Positions 7,839-15,139 of a DNA stretch of 43,586 nt are shown here, in pieces. The DNA is taken from NCBI RefSeq assembly GCF_001550375.1, contig NZ_LRTR01000128.1:1-43586 (forward strand), read 5' to 3'. Made by a program: the position numbers and the translations under genes. Below the pieces are notes generated by a model. The model searched no databases. It saw only the letters and a program-made list of their open reading frames with translations, and was not told the origin of the DNA. Within the stretch, counting starts at the first letter, position 1; each line of letters starts with the position of its first letter. This stretch comes from Streptomyces europaeiscabiei. GTDB lineage: Bacteria > Actinomycetota > Actinomycetes > Streptomycetales > Streptomycetaceae.

Positions 7839-8945
7839 CTACCTCTCGGTGGCCGCCAGCTGCCCGCACGCCCCGTCGATCTCCTGACCCCGGGTGTCCC
7901 GGACGGTCACCGGCACCCCATGGGCGGCGATGGCCTCGACGAACGCCTTCTCGTCCTCGGGCCGGGAGGCCGTCCACTTCGACCCCGGAGTCGGGTTCAG
8001 CGGAATCAGGTTCACATGCACCGGCTTGCCCTTGAGCAGCCGGCCCAGCCGGTCACCGCGCCACGCCTGGTCGTTGATGTCCCGGATCAGCGCGTACTCG
8101 ATGGACAGCCGACGCCCGGACCTGGCCGCGTACTCCCACCCGGCGTCCAGCACCTCGCGCACCTTCCACCGTGTGTTCACGGGGACGAGCGTGTCGCGCA
8201 GTTCGTCGTCCGGGGCGTGCAGCGAGATGGCGAGCCGGCACTTGAACCCTTCGTCCGAGAACCGGTGGATGGCGGGCACCAGCCCGACCGTGGACACGGT
8301 GATCCCGCGCTGCGACAGCCCCAGCCCGTCCGGCTCCGGGTCGGTGAGCCGACGAATGGCCCCGACGACCCGGTTGTAGTTGGCGAGCGGCTCGCCCATC
8401 CCCATGAAGACGATGTTGGAGAGCCGTGCGGGCCCACCGGGGATTTCCCCGTCGCGCAGCGCACGCATCCCGTCGATGATCTGATGGACGATCTCCGCGG
8501 TCGACAGATTCCGGTCGAGACCCGCCTGCCCCGTGGCACAGAACGGACAGTTCATCCCGCACCCGGCCTGCGAACTGATGCACATGGTGACCCGGTCCGG
8601 GTACCGCATCAGCACCGACTCGACGAGCGTCCCGTCGAACAGCCGCCACAGCGTCTTCCGCGTGGTCTCCTGGTCGGCCGACAGATGCCGCACGACCGTC
8701 ATCAGCTCCGGAAGCAGCGCCTCCTGAAGCTTCGCGCGCGCACCCGCGGGGATGTCCGTCCACTGCTCCGGGTCGTGCGCGTACCGCGCGAAGTAGTGCT
8801 GAGACAGCTGCTTGGCGCGAAAAGGCTTCTCCCCGATCGCGGCGACAGCCTCCTTACGCTCCACAGGCGAAAGATCAGCAAGATGCCGCGGCGGCTTCTT
8901 GGCTCCGCGGGGGGCGACGAATGTGAGTTCTCCGGGTGCAGGCAT
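7839..8945 (-). CDS. rlmN: 23S rRNA (adenine2503-C2)-methyltransferase, radical SAM
   Basis: The 368-residue product is an RlmN-type radical SAM enzyme. It has an N-terminal accessory domain ('[23 protein letters not shown]' type), the radical SAM cluster motif [11 protein letters not shown] (C-x3-C-x2-C), the [10 protein letters not shown] motif, and the C-terminal catalytic Cys within '[12 protein letters not shown]'. It methylates A2503 of 23S rRNA and A37 of some tRNAs. The start ATG 8945 has GGGAGG seven bases upstream. The ribosome-binding site, start codon and first six codons are part of the left 46-bp att copy, so the region immediately upstream now belongs to the integrated element. 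The coding sequence is intact. Confidence 0.95.
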   Translation of the reverse strand: MPAPGELTFVAPRGAKKPPRHLADLSPVERKEAVAAIGEKPFRAKQLSQHYFARYAHDPEQWTDIPAGARAKLQEALLPELMTVVRHLSADQETTRKTLWRLFDGTLVESVLMRYPDRVTMCISSQAGCGMNCPFCATGQAGLDRNLSTAEIVHQIIDGMRALRDGEIPGGPARLSNIVFMGMGEPLANYNRVVGAIRRLTDPEPDGLGLSQRGITVSTVGLVPAIHRFSDEGFKCRLAISLHAPDDELRDTLVPVNTRWKVREVLDAGWEYAARSGRRLSIEYALIRDINDQAWRGDRLGRLLKGKPVHVNLIPLNPTPGSKWTASRPEDEKAFVEAIAAHGVPVTVRDTRGQEIDGACGQLAATER

Positions 8946-8971
8946 AACCCTCCCAGTGTCGCAGATCAACT
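8926..8971. repeat. Left attachment site copy (inside rlmN start region)
   Basis: This 46-bp sequence is identical to 18999-19044. On the minus strand it holds the rlmN ribosome-binding site GGGAGG, the ATG and the first six codons. The repeat ends at 8971; beyond it, similarity to the right flank continues imperfectly for about 18 bp. Confidence 0.93.
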
Positions 8972-9266
8972 CCAGTAGCCCAGGCCACAGCAGGGTGGGG
9001 GTGGTCACCCGTGGGTGCCGACTGTCAGCGTTGGTCGGCTTCGCACGGCCCAGGGACGGCCCAGGGGCGCGCGCTCTGGGGACGGGATGGCCTCTCCGGA
9101 GGGGGACGAGTGGACATGCTTGAACGGAAGGAGTGACTGGCCGAGCGCGTAGTCGCAACCGTCCCTACGGTCGACGGTGGCCGCATGAGCGGAGGAAGGA
9201 TCGGTGGCCATCGTCAGCGGTGCTTTCTGGGGGTCAGCAGCACTGGCCTGATGCTAGGTTTCCAGG
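8946..9266. other. Gene-free left end of the element
   Basis: This 321-bp stretch between the divergent rlmN and NYN genes holds the outer part of the left att copy and the left 19-bp arm repeat (9045-9063). It must also contain whatever promoter now drives rlmN on the minus strand and the promoter of the NYN gene on the plus strand. I see no consensus promoter in either direction. No convincing gene is present. Confidence 0.6.
9045..9063 (+). repeat. Candidate integrase arm site (left)
   Basis: The 19-bp sequence acggcccagggacggccca is identical to 18909-18927 and in the same orientation. It contains two GGCCCA half-sites 11 bp apart. It starts 73 bp inside the left att core; its partner ends 71 bp inside the right core. 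The near-symmetric placement suggests arm-type binding sites for the tyrosine integrase. Confidence 0.6.
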
Positions 9267-9995
9267 ATGCGCATTGGGGTGTACGTAGACGCGTACAACG
9301 TCTACTACGGCGGTCGTGGACTGTGTGGCCGAGGAACAGCCGGTTGGCGCTGGCTAGACATTCGAGGGTTGGCAGGCTCGCTGCTCAACGCGAGCCCAAA
9401 CTGGACCGGCGCGACCCTTGAAAGGATCGTGTACTGCACAGCTCGTATTAGCACTGCAACGAACCCCTCCGCGCAGCGCGACCAGGACATTTACCTGAAG
9501 GCTCTGGTGGCCCACCACAGCGTCGATCACATTGAGTACGGCAAGTACGTCTACCGGGTCAAAAGTGCGCCCCTGGCACGAAAGGACCGCAGGGGCCGTC
9601 CTCAGCTTGTCGCTCCAGACTGGCCGATCATGGTCCAGGATGGTGGCATACCCCTACAAGCGGGGATCTTCATGGCGTCGGTCGCAAACAGTGAGGAGAA
9701 GGGCAGTGACGTCAACGTTGCATCCCATCTCCTAATCGATGTGCTCGGCGGAGCGATAGACGGGGCCATCGTGATCTCCAACGACAGCGACCTACGCTTC
9801 CCACTCGCTCAGGCGCGCCAGCGCGTACCGGTTGGACTGGTCAACCCGGGCAAGGGTTTCCTGGCCGGCGACTTGAGAGGTAACCCGCAGGATGGTGTGG
9901 GCCTACATTGGTGGAAGCAGCTAACTCCCGCAGACTTCCAGCAGCACCAGATGCCCGACCCCGTCGGGCTCTACAGTCGCCCAACTGGTTGGTAG
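9267..9995 (+). CDS. NYN-domain (PIN-like) nuclease, element cargo
   Basis: A 242-residue protein with the NYN/LabA-like PIN fold. The first strand is MRIGVYVDAYNVYYGG (Asp8, Asn11), the third acidic cluster is in 'KGSDVNVASHLL' (Asp148), and 'VISNDSDLRFPL' supplies Asp173 and Asp175. These are the positions of the metal-binding acidic residues of NYN-domain RNases. Such proteins cut RNA and occur in defence, toxin and RNA-processing contexts; the role here is unknown. Base composition is visibly less GC-rich than in neighbouring genes, which suggests separate acquisition. ATG 9267 has only a weak ribosome-binding site. A strong rho-independent terminator follows at 10065. Confidence 0.82.
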   Translation: MRIGVYVDAYNVYYGGRGLCGRGTAGWRWLDIRGLAGSLLNASPNWTGATLERIVYCTARISTATNPSAQRDQDIYLKALVAHHSVDHIEYGKYVYRVKSAPLARKDRRGRPQLVAPDWPIMVQDGGIPLQAGIFMASVANSEEKGSDVNVASHLLIDVLGGAIDGAIVISNDSDLRFPLAQARQRVPVGLVNPGKGFLAGDLRGNPQDGVGLHWWKQLTPADFQQHQMPDPVGLYSRPTGW

Positions 9996-10064
9996 ATCTT
10001 TCAGGACTCATTACGCCGAAACTTGACGGCCTAGCTCCCCGGCGGTACGGTCTTCTCATAACTC

Positions 10065-10095
10065 ACCTGACCCCTTGTGGGTCAGGTTTTTTCTT
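10065..10095 (+). terminator. Rho-independent terminator of the NYN gene
   Basis: A 9-bp perfect stem ACCTGACCC/GGGTCAGGT with a 5-nt loop is followed directly by TTTTTT. This is a textbook terminator, uncommon in such GC-rich DNA. It ends 100 bp after the NYN stop. Confidence 0.9.
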
Positions 10096-10174
10096 TCCCT
10101 GAACGCCGAGTCTGGTGACAGCACCCATGACCTGCGGCGATTACACAGGGCATCCGCAATCCAGGCATTGAACG

Positions 10175-10257
10175 GTGCTTGTCGGGTCCCAGCGATACGC
10201 TCCGTCGCTACGCTGCACCTACGGTGACGGAGCGTATCGCTGGGACCCGACAAGCAC
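10175..10257. repeat. Perfect 32-bp inverted repeat (hairpin 1)
   Basis: The arms 10175-10206 and 10226-10257 are perfectly complementary over 32 bp and separated by 19 nt. The left arm begins GTGCTTGTCGGGTCCC. No target-site duplication flanks it and no T-tract follows, so it is neither an obvious small transposon nor a normal terminator. Confidence 0.92.
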
Positions 10258-10365
10258 TACGAATCACCCGATCCTTTAGAGATTCTTTACCCTTGGCCAC
10301 CTCCCGAAGCGACCTAGTTCGGCCCCGAAGCCACTGCGCATGCCACCCCAGCCACAGACCACCCA

Positions 10366-10517
10366 AGCTCCCATCCCGTCTGCCGTCGACCCACACACCG
10401 TGGAGCGGGCGTGGTTCCTGGCGTCCAGGTGGAGCGCGCCACTGTACGAACGACCTGGACGCCAGGGGCCGCGCCTGCTCGGCTCTGCCTGGGTCGACGG
10501 CAGACGGGATGGGAGCT
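10366..10517. repeat. 152-bp nested inverted repeat (hairpin 2)
   Basis: The outer arms 10366-10393 and 10490-10517 match perfectly over 28 bp. Inner arms 10417-10430 and 10453-10466 match over 14 bp. The two 23-nt segments between them are the same length and partly complementary, so the structure can fold as one stem of about 65 bp with a 22-nt loop (10431-10452). Confidence 0.92.
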
Positions 10518-10645
10518 CCCCGCGCACACCACAAACGGCCGGCACTCGCGAACGGCGCCCCCGCCATCTCGGAGCCTGAGCGCCCCCGCCGGAGGCATGT
10601 CTTTGACCCGCGGGTGACTTCCTCGCTTCTGCCCGCATGCACGTA

Positions 10646-10730
10646 GCGCGCCGCCGGGCGCGGCCAGCCGGGGCGCAGACAGGAGGCAGGCCGCGCCGCA
10701 GAGGCGGCGCGCGCCCGCGCCGTGCGCGGG
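10646..10730. repeat. GC-rich hairpin cluster after pif
   Basis: The stem 10646-10655/10703-10712 (GCGCGCCGCC and complement) encloses a second stem 10657-10665/10689-10697. A further 7-bp stem with a 3-nt loop follows at 10714-10730. The cluster lies 23 bp beyond the stop of the minus-strand Nudix gene and may terminate it. Confidence 0.75.
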
Positions 10731-10752
10731 CCTTGATGAAGTAGGGAAAGTT

Positions 10753-11205
10753 CTATCCCGCTGGGATGAGGCGCTTACCGTCGTGGCTCCGAACGTGGGG
10801 GCCGTTGCCGTCCAAGGCATCCAGAAGTCGGATTGCGAAGACCTCGGACATGCGCTCCGCCACCTCGTCGGGCGTGAGCCAGGCAACCGCGGTCGATTCG
10901 CTCGACGTGCGCTCCATGCCACCGGAGGGCTTGCAGCGGAAGACCAGCGCCACGATGCCCCGGGTCGTGTTCTTGTAGACCCCGGTCAGTTCGTCCACCT
11001 CGACGTGGATGCCCGTCTCCTCCAGGACCTCGCGGGCTACGCCGGTCTCAGGGGTCTCGTTGAGTTCGAGCACTCCGCCCGGAAGCTCCCAAGTGCCGTT
11101 GTCGGCGCGGCGGATCGCCAGGAGGCGGCCGTCCTCGCGTACCACTACTCCGGCCACAGAAACGGAGTGCAGCGGCGGCGGAGTGGCTTCCTGTGATTGA
11201 CTCAT
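10753..11205 (-). CDS. pif: Pif-like Nudix hydrolase
   Basis: A 150-residue protein with a complete Nudix box ([13 protein letters not shown]...REVLEETGI pattern, G-x5-E-x7-REUXEEXGU). The strand before it is [17 protein letters not shown]. In pSAM2 the Nudix protein Pif (immunity factor) blocks redundant transfer into cells that already carry the element. The same position, divergent from korSA, supports that role. No Shine-Dalgarno sequence precedes either ATG (11217 or 11205). A TATGCT hexamer at 11218-11213 would place the transcript start about at 11205, so a leaderless start there is preferred. The KorSA-type operator overlaps the start. Nucleotide sanitation is the alternative role. 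Confidence 0.8.
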   Translation of the reverse strand: MSQSQEATPPPLHSVSVAGVVVREDGRLLAIRRADNGTWELPGGVLELNETPETGVAREVLEETGIHVEVDELTGVYKNTTRGIVALVFRCKPSGGMERTSSESTAVAWLTPDEVAERMSEVFAIRLLDALDGNGPHVRSHDGKRLIPAG

Positions 11206-11217
11206 ATACAGGAGCAT
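11197..11217. promoter_or_regulatory. KorSA-type operator O1 (pif/korSA intergenic)
   Basis: TTGACTCATATACAGGAG here is repeated exactly at 12065-12082 and resembles the palindrome at 12104-12119. It overlaps the pif start and lies just upstream of korSA, so binding would repress both divergent genes. Confidence 0.7.
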
Positions 11218-11235
11218 AGGAGGCAGAGAAGGACT

Positions 11236-12015
11236 ATGGGAACTGCAGTAGGAGGCCAGAGGTCAGTACCTCGGTACGTGCAGATCGCCGAGGAGATCAT
11301 CCAGCAGATCCGGGCAGGCGTCCTGAAGCCTGGCGAGATGGTGCCGAGCGAGTCGGAACTCGTCGATCGCTACAACGTCTCAGGCGGGACGATCCGCAAG
11401 GCCATGGTCGAGGTGCGTGCAAGCGGGCTTGTCGAGACCCGGCACGGCAAGGGCTCGATCGTGAAGGATCGGCCGCCTGTCCGGCATCGCTCCTCCGATC
11501 GCTTCCGGCGCTCGCTGCGGCAAGGGGGCAAGGCCGCCTACCTCGCCGAGTCCGCGCAGTCCGGCGCCACAGCCAAGGTGAGCGTCCTCTACATCGGCCC
11601 CATGGAAGCTCCCGAGGATGTCGCGCGGCGGTTGGGCGTATCCGCCGGCACTCAGGTGCTCGCCCGGCGGCGTCTCTACTTCCGCAACGGCACCCCGGTC
11701 GAGACCGCCTCCTCGTACCTCCCGTGGGACGTCGTGAAGGAGATCCCCGAGCTGTTCGCCGAGAACCCCGGCGGCGGTGGCATCTACGCTCGACTCGAAG
11801 ACCACGGACACGAGTTCGCGGAGTTCGTCGAGACGCTGCAAGCGCGCCCGGCCTCAAAGGCGGAGTCGTCCGAGCTGGCGCTCAGCCCCGGTGCCCCAGT
11901 GGTTCACCTGGTCCGCGAGGCGCGTACGACCGAAGGTCTCGTAGTCGAGGTCTGCGACACGCTCATGGCCGCTGACCAGTTCGTTTTCGAGTACCGGATC
12001 CCGGCCGCCGACTGA
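11236..12015 (+). CDS. korSA: GntR-family repressor, KorSA-like
   Basis: A 259-residue GntR/HutC-subfamily regulator. Residues about 15-80 form the winged helix ('[20 protein letters not shown]' then '[20 protein letters not shown]' and the wing 'RHGKGSIV'), and the C-terminal 160 residues are a UTRA-type effector domain. In pSAM2, KorSA represses pra and its own gene and so keeps the element integrated. The ATG at 11236 follows GAAGGA closely and AGGAGG further upstream; the frame is open 39 bp further but homology and ribosome-binding site favour this start. It lies between operator O1 and operators O2-O3, and a terminator-like hairpin follows. Confidence 0.87.
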   Translation: MGTAVGGQRSVPRYVQIAEEIIQQIRAGVLKPGEMVPSESELVDRYNVSGGTIRKAMVEVRASGLVETRHGKGSIVKDRPPVRHRSSDRFRRSLRQGGKAAYLAESAQSGATAKVSVLYIGPMEAPEDVARRLGVSAGTQVLARRRLYFRNGTPVETASSYLPWDVVKEIPELFAENPGGGGIYARLEDHGHEFAEFVETLQARPASKAESSELALSPGAPVVHLVREARTTEGLVVEVCDTLMAADQFVFEYRIPAAD

Positions 12016-12036
12016 CGCGCGCTCAACTCCCCTCGG

Positions 12037-12064
12037 CCCGTCGCGAGTTCGTCTTCGCGGCGGG
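12037..12064 (+). terminator. Hairpin after korSA
   Basis: A 10-bp stem (12037-12046 with 12055-12064, one G-T pair) lies 21 bp after the korSA stop and just before operator O2. It probably separates korSA from the pra-tra operon. Confidence 0.6.
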
Positions 12065-12083
12065 TTGACTCATATACAGGAGT
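12065..12083. promoter_or_regulatory. KorSA-type operator O2
   Basis: TTGACTCATATACAGGAG followed by T. It is the same as O1 over 18 bp and lies upstream of the pra-like gene. TTGACT could also act as a -35 element. Confidence 0.7.
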
Positions 12084-12103
12084 GATGCACTCTTCTTCAT
12101 GTC

Positions 12104-12119
12104 ACTCATATACATGAGT
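12104..12119. promoter_or_regulatory. KorSA-type operator O3 (near-perfect palindrome)
   Basis: ACTCATATACATGAGT is a near-perfect 16-bp palindrome and the best-matched copy of the ACTCATATACA-GAGT motif. Its centre is 36 bp from that of O2. Confidence 0.7.
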
Positions 12120-12131
12120 GACGGAGTCCAG

Positions 12132-12143
12132 CCTCTATAGAGG
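12132..12143. promoter_or_regulatory. CCTCTATAGAGG palindrome at the pra start region
   Basis: A perfect 12-bp palindrome contains a possible -10 (TATAGA) and overlaps the GAGGAG ribosome-binding site of the next gene. It could be a weaker operator half-site or a promoter element. Confidence 0.45.
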
Positions 12144-12154
12144 AGTGATCTGCT

Positions 12155-12508
12155 GTGCGTCAGATTCCCGTCGACACCTCCGCCGCCACCGTGATGGTCG
12201 CCAAGGCTCCGCAGCCGAAGGTCAAGGACCGCCGTACCGGTGAGATCGCCCTCGACAAGGACGGCGTGACGCTGATGACCGTGGAGGTCATGTTCTCCAC
12301 GCCGGACGAGGTCGAGATCCTCAAGCTCACCGTTCCTCAGCCGGGCGTCTCCGAGGACCTGACCATGGGCACCCCGGTCGCGCTGACGGGCCTGGTCGCC
12401 TCGGCGTGGGAGAACGAGTTCAACGGTCAGAAGCGCCACGGCATCGCGTTCCGCGCGGTCGCGGTCACGTCGCTCGCAGCCGCTGCCTCGAAGCCCAAGG
12501 CTGCCTGA
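12155..12508 (+). CDS. pra: Pra-like small activator protein
   Basis: A 117-residue protein located exactly where pra sits in pSAM2-class elements, between korSA and tra. The sequence has a beta-rich middle with 'KDRRTGEIALDKDGVTLMTVEVMF' character and a closing 'G.PV.LTGLVAS.WEN...HGIAFRAVAV' region, reminiscent of Pra-type proteins and loosely of OB-fold proteins; a Lys/Ala-rich tail follows. Pra of pSAM2 activates replication, integration and excision genes. GTG 12155 has GAGGAG nine bases upstream. Operators O2 and O3 lie directly before it, consistent with KorSA control. The assignment rests mostly on position. Confidence 0.6.
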   Translation: MRQIPVDTSAATVMVAKAPQPKVKDRRTGEIALDKDGVTLMTVEVMFSTPDEVEILKLTVPQPGVSEDLTMGTPVALTGLVASAWENEFNGQKRHGIAFRAVAVTSLAAAASKPKAA

Positions 12509-12510
12509 TC

Positions 12511-13866
12511 ATGACCTGGTTCACGGTCGCTCTGGTGCTGGTCGTCGCCACTGCGGGTCTCCTGCGGTGGCGGCGCCCCGCCTGGTACTGGCTGACCTTC
12601 GGGGTCACCCTCGCCACGCTGCGGGTCCTGGTCCGCTACACCTCGGTCATGGACGCCTGCGGGCTCACCGTCCCGCCTTCCCGCTGGCGTCTGGCCCTGG
12701 CCCGGGTCGCCAACCGGGACGTCCCGCAGTCCCGCCCGCCGCGCATCCTGCGCATCCGCCCGACCCGCACCGGCCTGGTCCTGCGCCTGGGCCTGCGCCC
12801 CGGACAGGACGCCTTCGACGTCGCCGCGTCCGCAGACCGACTGCGCCACTCCTTCGGCCTGTACGGCGTCACCTCGCGTGAGCTGCGCTCGGGTGTGGTC
12901 GAGGTGCGCATGACCGGCTACGACGTCCTCAGGCGGGTGCAGATGCCCGCGAAGACCGACGCCCGTCCGATGCGGGTCCCGGTCGCCCTGCGCGAGGACG
13001 GTTCGGTGCACTACCGCGACTACCGCACCGTCCCGCACGGCCTCACCCTCGGCGCCACGGAATCCGGGAAGTCCGTCTACCAGCGCAACCTGGTCGCCGG
13101 GCTGGCTCCGCTGGATGTCGCGCTGGTGGGCATCGACTGCAAGCAAGGGGTGGAACTCTTCCCGCTGGCACGGCGGTTCTCCGCGCTCGCCGACAACCCT
13201 GACACCGCCCTCGCTCTCCTGGAAGCGCTCGTCACGCACATGGAGGAGGTGTACCAGCTGATCCGGGCCAACCAGCGAATCACGGTGAACGTCCCGGATG
13301 CGGAGATCGCCGCCGACATCTGGGACCTGCCCGCCGACCTGCGCCCGGTCCCGGTCGTGGTCCTGGTCGACGAGGTCGCCGAACTCGCCCTCTTCGCCAC
13401 CAAGGACGACGAGAAACGACGCGACCGCATCATCACCGCCCTGGTCCGGCTCGCCCAGCTCGGCCGCGCCGCCGGGATCTACCTTGAAATCTGCGGACAG
13501 CGCTTCGGCTCCGAACTCGGCAAGGGCATCACCATGCTCCGCGCCCAGCTCACCGGCCGCACCGCCCACCGCGTCAACGACGAATCCTCGGCGAACATGG
13601 CCTTCGGCGACATCGCCCCGGACGCCGTCCTGGCCGCCATCCAGATCCCCACCGACACCCCCGGCATCGCCGTCACGGGCGACGCCTCCGGCGGCTGGGC
13701 CCGTATCCGCGCCCCGCACACCTCGCTGCGCGAGGCCGTGAACATCTGCAACAAGCACGCTGAGCGCACCCCGGACCTGCCCGCCCTGGCAGCCTTCCGC
13801 CCCGCGCTCGCCCCGGCGCCCTCGGCCCCGGTGCCGCTGTCCAAGACAGCCCCCGCTACGGCCTGA
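12511..13866 (+). CDS. traSA: FtsK/SpoIIIE-type conjugative DNA translocase (Tra)
   Basis: A 451-residue protein. A hydrophobic segment near residues 5-30 should anchor it in the membrane. Walker A is GATESGKS (residues 181-188) and Walker B is VVVLVDE (Asp287-Glu288); the 'CGQRFGSELGKGI..LRAQLTGR..HRV' region matches the FtsK/SpoIIIE family. A Pro/Ala-rich tail ends the protein. Such Tra proteins move double-stranded DNA between mycelial cells in Streptomyces conjugation. ATG 12511 follows the pra stop by two bases. The longer open frame upstream overlaps pra and is not used. Confidence 0.9.
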   Translation: MTWFTVALVLVVATAGLLRWRRPAWYWLTFGVTLATLRVLVRYTSVMDACGLTVPPSRWRLALARVANRDVPQSRPPRILRIRPTRTGLVLRLGLRPGQDAFDVAASADRLRHSFGLYGVTSRELRSGVVEVRMTGYDVLRRVQMPAKTDARPMRVPVALREDGSVHYRDYRTVPHGLTLGATESGKSVYQRNLVAGLAPLDVALVGIDCKQGVELFPLARRFSALADNPDTALALLEALVTHMEEVYQLIRANQRITVNVPDAEIAADIWDLPADLRPVPVVVLVDEVAELALFATKDDEKRRDRIITALVRLAQLGRAAGIYLEICGQRFGSELGKGITMLRAQLTGRTAHRVNDESSANMAFGDIAPDAVLAAIQIPTDTPGIAVTGDASGGWARIRAPHTSLREAVNICNKHAERTPDLPALAAFRPALAPAPSAPVPLSKTAPATA

Positions 13867-13886
13867 CACTCCCGCTTCCCCGGCTC

Positions 13887-13905
13887 GGCGCGACCGCTTC
13901 GCGCC
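13887..13905. terminator. Short hairpin after tra
   Basis: A perfect 7-bp stem GGCGCGA/TCGCGCC with a 5-nt loop lies in the 83-bp gap after tra. It may attenuate transcription into the spread genes. Confidence 0.4.
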
Positions 13906-13949
13906 ACGTCCCTACCCCCTCCATGCCTCACGACAGGAAGGAGCGCCCC

Positions 13950-14432
13950 GTGTTCTGCGAGCACTGCGGCGACGTCGACGGCGAAGAGACCGGCATCGAC
14001 CACGACGAACGTGACTGCCCCTGGTACGACACCGACAACGGCGCCGTGACCATCGACCCCGACCAGCTGACCATCACCCTCCAGACCGGCGCCGACGGCT
14101 CCCCGGCCCTGCGTGCCGCGGTCGGCCTCCTCATCGATCACGGCCTGTGGATCAAGCGCCTGGCGGAGCGGCCCGGACTGCTCCTGATCGACTACTCCGG
14201 GCCCGACCCCGAGCCGTACGGCGTCGACTGGCTCAAGGTCGTCGAAGCCCTGGCCGCGAAGGAACTGCCCGCCTCCAGCGGGGAACTGCGCATCCTGGCC
14301 CTCGCCGCATCGCTCGCCGACACCGCCGCCCGCATCCCGCTCGGCGACGCCGTCACCGGTCTCGACACCACCAACCTCGCCCTGGTCCTGAAGGCAATCG
14401 TTACGGCCAACGGCCGACCCGTGGCGGGGTGA
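13950..14432 (+). CDS. Hypothetical AICE protein with N-terminal Cys/His cluster
   Basis: A 160-residue protein that I do not recognise. The N-terminus has CEHCGD and, about 20 residues on, ERDCPWYD with His and Asp residues between, which could bind zinc. The rest is helical and Leu/Ala-rich. GTG 13950 is preferred because GGAAGGAG lies eight bases upstream; the ATG at 13923 has no ribosome-binding site. Its stop overlaps the next start (GTGA), so it is translated together with the DUF2637 protein. The position between tra and spd genes suggests a transfer or spread role. Confidence 0.7.
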   Translation: MFCEHCGDVDGEETGIDHDERDCPWYDTDNGAVTIDPDQLTITLQTGADGSPALRAAVGLLIDHGLWIKRLAERPGLLLIDYSGPDPEPYGVDWLKVVEALAAKELPASSGELRILALAASLADTAARIPLGDAVTGLDTTNLALVLKAIVTANGRPVAG

Positions 14433-15118
14433 GCGTCATGGCCTCGCGACTGCGCATCGACGCCGTGCTCGTTCAGGCGGTCATTGCCGGGGCGCTGTCC
14501 TTCGCCCACCTGCACGACCTCGCCGCCGCTGCCGGACAGGACGGCTGGAAAGCCTGGGCCTACCCGGTCTCAGTTGACCTGCTCCTGGTCGCTGCCTGGC
14601 GACGCCTGCGCACCGATGGACCGTCCCGGCTGGCCTGGTGCTGGTTCGTGATCGCGCTGGTGGCTTCCCTCGGCGCCAACGTCGCCACCGCCGGACTCCT
14701 CGACCTGGGCAACGTCCCCGCCTGGCTGCGGATTCTCGTCGCCGCCTGGCCCGCACTGGCCTTCATGGGCGGCACCCTCCTCGCCCACTCCACCGAAGAC
14801 CGGGCGCCGGATCCGCCGGCACCCGCGCTCCACCTCGACCCCGACCCCGAACCGGTCACCGAAGCAGCGGAGTTGGACGCCTCCGCCTCCCTGCCGCCTG
14901 CGGTCGAGGAAACTCCGGCCCTTCCCGCACCTGAGCCCGTCCCGTCTCCGCCCGCGGTTCCCGCTCCACCGGTTCCGGCCGCGCTGGTCGACCACGCCCG
15001 CAAGGTCGCCGACGACCACCAGGCCCGGACCGGATCCCCGATCGACAGCGACACCCTGCGCGCCCGCCTCGGCGTCCCGCCGCAGCTGGCCGACGCCATC
15101 GCCGCCCAACTCGCCTGA
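14429..15118 (+). CDS. DUF2637-type membrane protein (SpdB-like)
   Basis: A 229-residue protein. The first 110 residues hold about four hydrophobic segments with 'WKAWAYPVSVDLLLVAAW' and 'ASLGANVATAG', the pattern of DUF2637 proteins found in Streptomyces plasmids and AICEs. A Pro/Ala/Glu-rich linker follows (residues about 125-180), then a C-terminal helical domain beginning 'DHARKVADDHQ' that resembles a small DNA-binding module. GTG 14429 overlaps the previous stop by four bases; ATG 14438 is the alternative start. Probably a spread protein acting in intramycelial transfer. Confidence 0.75.
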   Translation: MSVMASRLRIDAVLVQAVIAGALSFAHLHDLAAAAGQDGWKAWAYPVSVDLLLVAAWRRLRTDGPSRLAWCWFVIALVASLGANVATAGLLDLGNVPAWLRILVAAWPALAFMGGTLLAHSTEDRAPDPPAPALHLDPDPEPVTEAAELDASASLPPAVEETPALPAPEPVPSPPAVPAPPVPAALVDHARKVADDHQARTGSPIDSDTLRARLGVPPQLADAIAAQLA

Positions 15119-15139
15119 CCCGAAGGGAGAACCACCGAC

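Larger units (their letters stand above)
9996..10752. other. Gene-free island with long inverted repeats
   Basis: This 757-bp stretch contains no credible gene. The short open frames on both strands mirror each other because of the inverted repeats. From left to right it holds a rho-independent terminator, a perfect 32-bp inverted repeat, a 152-bp palindromic structure, and a cluster of GC-rich hairpins just after the pif stop. Single-strand origin, transfer locus or structured RNA are all possible. Confidence 0.75.

Noticed and set aside
10175..10517. Miniature transposon (MITE) or integron attC site
   Set aside because: No target-site duplications flank either structure, arms lack extrahelical bases expected of attC, and no matching transposase or integron integrase is present.
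10208..10646. Open frames of 68-155 codons on both strands over the hairpin island
   Set aside because: The plus and minus frames encode mutually similar peptides only because of the inverted repeats. There is no ribosome-binding site, codon bias or known domain.
12427..13869. 480-codon minus-strand open frame opposite tra
   Set aside because: It mirrors the plus-strand codon periodicity of the Tra gene and has no recognisable domain; a shadow frame of high-GC coding DNA.
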